In this document: positions 60,317 to 64,000 of the stretch, piece by piece
Layout: the number at the start of each line of letters is the position of its first letter
Position numbering within the stretch: the first letter of the stretch is position 1
Assembly: GCF_036345155.1 (NCBI RefSeq)
Contig: NZ_CP107772.1
Span: forward strand, 930,001 to 994,000
Length of the DNA stretch: 64,000 bases
Reading direction: 5' to 3'
Source: Streptomyces sp. NBC_00582
GTDB taxonomy: Bacteria; Actinomycetota; Actinomycetes; Streptomycetales; Streptomycetaceae
The notes under the pieces: model-generated
The model's database searches: none
What the model was told of the DNA's origin: nothing
The model's input: the letters and a program-made list of their open reading frames with translations, nothing else
Program-made: the position numbers and the translations under genes

Positions 60317-61240
60317 TCAGGCCGCGTGGGTCACGGAGATCTCGAAGTAATGGCCCTCGGCGAGGTCGTCGATGAGACCGGGCTGGACGGGCTTCCAGCC
60401 GAGGAGGTCCCGGGTCAGCGTGCTGGAGGACGGGTTGTCGGCCGCGGCGTGGCCGCTGAGGAAGCCGAAGTGGGCGTCGGCCTGCGTCGAGGGGATGCCG
60501 GTCACCGGCAGGTTCAGTCCGCGGCCGATGGCCTCGGTGATCTCCCGGAAAGGGACGCCCTGGTCGTCGACGGCGTGCAGCCGTGACCCCGCCGGGGCGG
60601 ATTCCAGCGCCAGCCGGTACAGGCGTGCCGCGTCGAGGGTGTGCACGGCGGGCCAGCGGTTGGCGCCGCCGCCCACGTAGGCGGCGACGCCCTTGGAGCG
60701 GGCGAGGGAGATCAGGGTCGGGATGAAACCGTTGTGGTCCAGCGTGCTGTGCACGCTCGGGGCGAGCCGGACGACGGACGAGCGGACGCCGCGTTCGGCG
60801 AGTGCGACCACCGCGTTCTCGGCGTCGATCCGCGGTCCCGCGTCCATCACGTCGGCTTCGGTGGCGGCGTCCTCAAGCCCGGCGAAGGCGAGCAGCATGG
60901 TTCCCGACGTGGCAACCAGAGGCTTGCCGGTGCCGGCGAGCGCGTCCCCGAGCGCGTCGATGGCGCGCAGATCCGCCGCGACCGCGCTGTCGAAGTCGCC
61001 GGCGAACATCGCGTCATGCTTGAAGGCCAGATGGATGACGCCGTCGGCCGCGGCGGCGGCCGTGGCGAGTCCGTCGAGATCGTCGAGATCGCCTCGGTGC
61101 ACCTGGGCACCGGCAGACCTCAGCGCGGCGGCGGACCGGTCCGAGCGGGCCAGGCCGACGACCTGGTGTCCCGCTCGAAGGAGCTCGGGAATCACGGCGG
61201 AGCCGACGTGTCCGGATGCTCCGGTGACGAATACGCGCAT
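60317..61240 (-). CDS. NAD-dependent epimerase/dehydratase-family (atypical extended SDR) protein
   Basis: A 307-aa extended SDR: VFVTGASGHVGSAVIPELLRAG cofactor motif (split here as TGASGHVG), GDLDDLDGL, SGTMLLAF. A classical YxxxK is not evident, so it is atypical. Similar proteins are induced with esterases under TetR control. The ATG at 61240 is 46 bp from the first of three operators. Confidence 0.83.
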   Translation of the reverse strand: MRVFVTGASGHVGSAVIPELLRAGHQVVGLARSDRSAAALRSAGAQVHRGDLDDLDGLATAAAAADGVIHLAFKHDAMFAGDFDSAVAADLRAIDALGDALAGTGKPLVATSGTMLLAFAGLEDAATEADVMDAGPRIDAENAVVALAERGVRSSVVRLAPSVHSTLDHNGFIPTLISLARSKGVAAYVGGGANRWPAVHTLDAARLYRLALESAPAGSRLHAVDDQGVPFREITEAIGRGLNLPVTGIPSTQADAHFGFLSGHAAADNPSSSTLTRDLLGWKPVQPGLIDDLAEGHYFEISVTHAA

Positions 61241-61286
61241 GATGTGCGCCTTTCTTCCGCAGGCTCCCACGGGGGAGCGGGACCCT

Positions 61287-61305
61287 GATGTCAGTTCGTG
61301 ACATC
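61287..61305. promoter_or_regulatory. TetR operator 1 of 3
   Basis: GATGTCAGTTCGTGACATC, near-perfect inverted repeat, 46 bp before the SDR-like start. Confidence 0.75.
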
Positions 61306-61316
61306 ACCGTAGCACC

Positions 61317-61335
61317 GATGTCAGTCCCTGTCATC
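61317..61335. promoter_or_regulatory. TetR operator 2 of 3
   Basis: GATGTCAGTCCCTGTCATC, same arms; centre 30 bp from operator 1. Confidence 0.75.
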
Positions 61336-61339
61336 ACTT

Positions 61340-61358
61340 GATGTCAGATCCTGTCATC
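61340..61358. promoter_or_regulatory. TetR operator 3 of 3
   Basis: GATGTCAGATCCTGTCATC; centre 23 bp from operator 2 and 18 bp before the TetR ATG. Confidence 0.75.
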
Positions 61359-61376
61359 GCGGTGTAGGATCGGGGT

Positions 61377-61997
61377 ATGAGCCGATGGAAACCCGACGCA
61401 CGAGGCCGCCTGGAGAAGGCGGCGCTGGAGCTCTACAACCACAAGGGCTTCGACGCCACCACCGTCGCGGAGATCGCCACGCACGCCGGAGTCACGGAGC
61501 GGACCTTCTACCGGCACTTCGCCGACAAACGGGAAGTCCTCTTCCCGGCCGACAACCCCCTCACCGACATCCTCGGGAACGCCACGGCCACCGCCCCCGA
61601 CCCGCTCCCGCCGCTCGAGATGATCGCCCACGCCCTGACCGAAGCCACTCCCGTCTTCGAGGAACGCGCGGACCTGATACGGCAACGCCAGACCGTCATC
61701 GCCGCCAACCCCGAACTCCAGGAACGCGAACTGGCCAAACTCGCCGCACTCGCCTCCACCCTCACCCAGGCACTGCGCGAACGCGGCCTGCAGACCACCA
61801 CCGCGGCGCTCGCGGCCGAAATCGGGATCGCCGCCTTCAAGGTCGCCTTCGAACGCTGGGTCAACGACCCCGACCGCCACCCCCTCGCCCAGCACATCCG
61901 ACAAACCCTGGACACCGCCCGCCACCTCCTCTCTGCCCCCGAAGCCAGCGCCGGCACCGACGACACGGGCCCCGCCGGCCAGGAAAGTGCCGCGTGA
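61377..61997 (+). CDS. TetR-family transcriptional regulator
   Basis: A 206-aa regulator with N-terminal HTH (LEKAALELYNHKGFDATTVA, EIATHAGVTERTFYRHFADKRE) and a helical ligand domain (EERADLIRQRQTVIAANPEL). Divergent from the SDR-like/esterase pair with three tandem operators between, so it most likely represses both directions. Immediately downstream lies a fragment of another TetR gene. Confidence 0.9.
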   Translation: MSRWKPDARGRLEKAALELYNHKGFDATTVAEIATHAGVTERTFYRHFADKREVLFPADNPLTDILGNATATAPDPLPPLEMIAHALTEATPVFEERADLIRQRQTVIAANPELQERELAKLAALASTLTQALRERGLQTTTAALAAEIGIAAFKVAFERWVNDPDRHPLAQHIRQTLDTARHLLSAPEASAGTDDTGPAGQESAA

Positions 61998-62050
61998 TCG
62001 CAGGGCGTCTGGGCTCGTCAGTCCGTAATCACCGCGTCGCGGTTGATCCA

Positions 62051-62279
62051 CTCGGCGCCGTGGGCATGGACGCCGGCCTGCTGCGCCCCGACGTCACCAC
62101 CGCCGACCTGGTCCTGCTCAGCGGCTCCCTGAGCCAGTCCGCCCTGACAACCGGCGACAGCCACCCGGGCCAGTGGCGCCCGCCGCCTCCTGCGCATCTC
62201 CCTCGACGGCCTCAGCAGCCGCAACACCGAACCACTGCCCGAGCCCACGGCCCACCCGGACACGCCCGGCAACCACTGA
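62051..62279 (+). pseudogene. C-terminal fragment of a TetR-family regulator, frameshifted
   Basis: Readable as GMDAGLLRPDVTTADLVLLS, then SLSQSA and GQWR in one frame, followed after an extra C near 62175 by RRLLRISLDGL in the next frame, ending at TGA 62277-62279. This is the typical end of a TetR_C domain (LRPDVT-x-DLVLL ... WRRLLRISLDGL). The N-terminal HTH half is missing. The rest of 61998-62417 holds no gene. Confidence 0.65.
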
Positions 62280-62417
62280 CCAAGGGCGTGGCACTCCTCG
62301 CCCACACCGGGCGGAAAGGCCGCGGGTTCTGTAGGGTCGCGATGGCGCCGCGGCGGAACCGGCGGTGCGGTGTGGTCCAGCGTTCCTTCGCACATGCCCG
62401 AGCGACGAGGAGTGCCC

Positions 62418-62876
62418 ATGTCAGGACGGTTCGAAGCGACAGTCGAGGTGGACCGGCCCATCGCGGAGGTGTTCGCCTACCTGGCCGACGGCCGCAATGA
62501 CCCCCAGTTCAGCCCCCGGGTCCTCCGGATCGAGCGCATCCCCGACGCCCCGACCTCCGTGGGCACGATCTTCCGGAGCACGGTCAAGGACGCCGGGATG
62601 AAGACCGCCCGCGAGTTCCGCATCACCTCGCTCGAAGCCCCCACGCGGCTCCGGTGGGCCGAAGTCTCGAAGAACACCGTGACGGCGCGCGAAGGCGGCT
62701 ACGATCTTGAGCCGTTGCCCGACGGCGGCACTCGGGTCCGGCTCCACAACGTCCTGGAGGGCCACGGGCTCGGCAAACTCCTCGTCGGACTGGCACTCGC
62801 GGCGGCTCGCAAGGACGCCGACGCGTTCGGCCGACGGATCAAGGCTGCGGCCGAGGCGGCCATCACTCCTTCCTGA
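62418..62876 (+). CDS. SRPBCC-family (START-like) protein
   Basis: A 152-aa protein of the polyketide-cyclase/START-like superfamily: FEATVEVDRPIAEVFAYLAD at the start, NDPQFSPRVLRIE, RWAEVSKNTV, YDLEPLPDGGTRVRLHNVLE and a long C-terminal helix. It should form a hydrophobic ligand-binding cup; a ligand is not predictable. GAGGAG upstream of the ATG at 62418 decides the start against an earlier ATG at 62370. Confidence 0.85.
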   Translation: MSGRFEATVEVDRPIAEVFAYLADGRNDPQFSPRVLRIERIPDAPTSVGTIFRSTVKDAGMKTAREFRITSLEAPTRLRWAEVSKNTVTAREGGYDLEPLPDGGTRVRLHNVLEGHGLGKLLVGLALAAARKDADAFGRRIKAAAEAAITPS

Positions 62877-62956
62877 CGCCTCTCCCCGTATTCCCCCGTC
62901 TGCCGGCCGCCGCCCTCCACTCCTGCTCGGCCTCCCGCAGAAACCTCTGCCCCGTC

Positions 62957-63100
62957 GTGGACGACGACCGGGGGTACTTCGCGCCCACCGAGGACGGTCG
63001 CGCTCTCGCGTGCGTCCTCGCGCTGGCAGTCATCCCGACGATCATCGCGGCAGCGCCCCTCGTGTACGCCCGGGTCCTGTTCCGCCTGTCTCGCCGGTGA
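62957..63100 (+). CDS. 47-aa single-helix membrane peptide, tentative
   Basis: A short GTG ORF with strong GC3: polar start DDDRGYFAPTEDGR, then one hydrophobic helix LACVLALAVIPTIIAAAPLV, and a basic end RVLFRLSRR. Topology is that of a small membrane peptide. The ribosome site is weak, so the start or the ORF itself may be wrong. Confidence 0.35.
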   Translation: MDDDRGYFAPTEDGRALACVLALAVIPTIIAAAPLVYARVLFRLSRR

Positions 63101-63134
63101 AACGGCTCCGCGGCGCGGGGCGTCCCCGCCCGTT

Positions 63135-64000
63135 TTATCGTGCCGCCGTCGATGGCGGGCCGAACGTGTCGGCAAGGCTGGTCAGGATGGAGCCGGACCA
63201 GGTGCTCTCCCCGAACACGCTGACCGGCATGGCGAGCACGCCGCACTCGCGCCGGAGCGTCTCCGCCGGGACGTCGACCGGGAAGAAGTAGTTGCCGGGA
63301 CACGTCCGGCTCACCGGGGGAATCGTCCCGAGCACGTCGTCCGGCAACCGTTCGAAGAGGCGCTCAGCCCGGGCGGCCAGTTCCTCGACGATCTGCCGGG
63401 GGACGTCGCCGTGCTCGGTCAGCAGACGGTCGGCGAGCCCCAGCTGTACCGGTGTCGGCGGCTGCGCCCGGAACGCTTCGGCCAAGTCGGCCTGCGCCGG
63501 ACCCAGCAGGACCACGCCGAACGTGCGTGGCCACAGCCATCCCTTGGTGACCGAATGCAGCAGGACCGCACGACCGGTGTCCAGCAAGCGCCGTGTCCCG
63601 GCGGCGAAGGGGGCTCCCAGGTCGTAGACGCTGTCGATCAGCAGGCGGCGGTGTGGTGATTCCCGCAACCACGCCATCACCGCGTCGCACTCGGCATCGG
63701 ACAGGTACCGGCCGAGCGGCTTGCTGGGGTTGGCGAGCAGCAGGTACTCGGGCCGGTCGTCCGTCGGCGACGCCGGCAGGGCCGGCACCGGTAGCGTCGG
63801 GTACGACTCGGGCGCCAGGCCCGCTGCGCGGGCCAACTCGAAGTACACCGGGTACACGTCGCTGGGCAGCCACAGTCGCGCTTGCACGGCGCGCAGCCAG
63901 GGGAACACCACACCGAGCCCGTGCCGGACCCCTCGACAGACCATGGCGTGGCCTGACCACTCCTCCGGCAACTCGTAGCGCCGCAGCCAGGCACGGGCGA
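63135..64000 (-). CDS. PLP-dependent aminotransferase class I/II, partial (runs off right edge)
   Basis: The frame stays open to the window edge, so the N-terminus is missing. The product has LLLANPSKPLGRYLSDAECD (Asn-Pro-x-x-Pro-x-G of fold-type I aminotransferases), LIDSVYDLGAPF with the PLP-ring Asp, SVTKGWLWPRTFGVVLL with the Schiff-base Lys in SxTK, and C-terminal GNYFFPVD and ESTWSGSILTS with the carboxylate-binding region. Substrate unknown; the family includes histidinol-phosphate and amino-acid aminotransferases. Confidence 0.82.
   Translation of the reverse strand, partial: ARAWLRRYELPEEWSGHAMVCRGVRHGLGVVFPWLRAVQARLWLPSDVYPVYFELARAAGLAPESYPTLPVPALPASPTDDRPEYLLLANPSKPLGRYLSDAECDAVMAWLRESPHRRLLIDSVYDLGAPFAAGTRRLLDTGRAVLLHSVTKGWLWPRTFGVVLLGPAQADLAEAFRAQPPTPVQLGLADRLLTEHGDVPRQIVEELAARAERLFERLPDDVLGTIPPVSRTCPGNYFFPVDVPAETLRRECGVLAMPVSVFGESTWSGSILTSLADTFGPPSTAAR

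Overview
The window is high-GC actinobacterial DNA, almost certainly from a Streptomyces chromosome. Codon third positions are strongly G/C, GTG and TTG starts are common, 4-bp ATGA/GTGA gene overlaps are frequent, and typical actinomycete loci are present (hsp18/rheA, sigK/rskA, class F sortase). No integrase, transposase or CRISPR array was seen.

1-22.6 kb is an aromatic-catabolic supercluster. It contains two vanillyl-alcohol-oxidase-type flavoproteins, SDR and zinc alcohol dehydrogenases, two acyl-CoA-dehydrogenase-fold flavin monooxygenases, a flavin reductase fused to a GntR/FCD regulator, carboxymuconolactone-decarboxylase-like proteins, 3-hydroxyisobutyrate-dehydrogenase-like enzymes, a cupin, a metallo-lactamase-fold hydrolase, a PcpA/LinE-type hydroquinone dioxygenase, a maleylacetate reductase, an MhqD-like esterase, two free GntR regulators and an Nramp metal transporter. 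A 13-bp operator (consensus ATTGT-ATG-ACGAT) precedes every transcription unit whose promoter lies in the window, six copies in all, so the cluster looks like one regulon. The inferred flow is oxidation of a para-substituted phenol side chain, ring hydroxylation to a hydroquinone, extradiol cleavage, then maleylacetate to 3-oxoadipate, with Nramp supplying the metal for ring cleavage.

22.7-31.4 kb holds a five-domain SpoIIE-type phosphatase sensor, a two-gene NLR/effector pair (NACHT ATPase and a small protein sharing a RHIM-like VQGRDF motif), a VOC protein, a DUF2267 protein, and the hsp18-rheA heat-shock pair with its palindromic operator.

31.4-40 kb holds a close homologue of the ethylene-forming enzyme, a long gene-poor stretch, and a cyclopropane/methyl-branched fatty-acid operon facing sigK-rskA. 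The operon and sigK share an identical bipartite promoter motif, and the content matches the Mycobacterium tuberculosis sigK locus.

40-52.3 kb has a TetR/DUF1772 pair with twin operators, then an IclR-controlled operon: acetoacetyl-CoA synthetase, a split PEP-synthase-like kinase resembling phenylphosphate synthase, the three parts of a biotin-dependent carboxylase, and a HAD phosphatase. I propose a ketone (acetone-like) carboxylation route.

52.3-64 kb is a mixed region: membrane, PASTA and NlpC/P60 proteins, an IclR regulator, initiator tRNA-fMet, a sortase with a surface-protein partner, a TetR-controlled hydrolase/SDR pair with three tandem operators, a decayed TetR fragment, an SRPBCC protein, and an aminotransferase running off the right edge.
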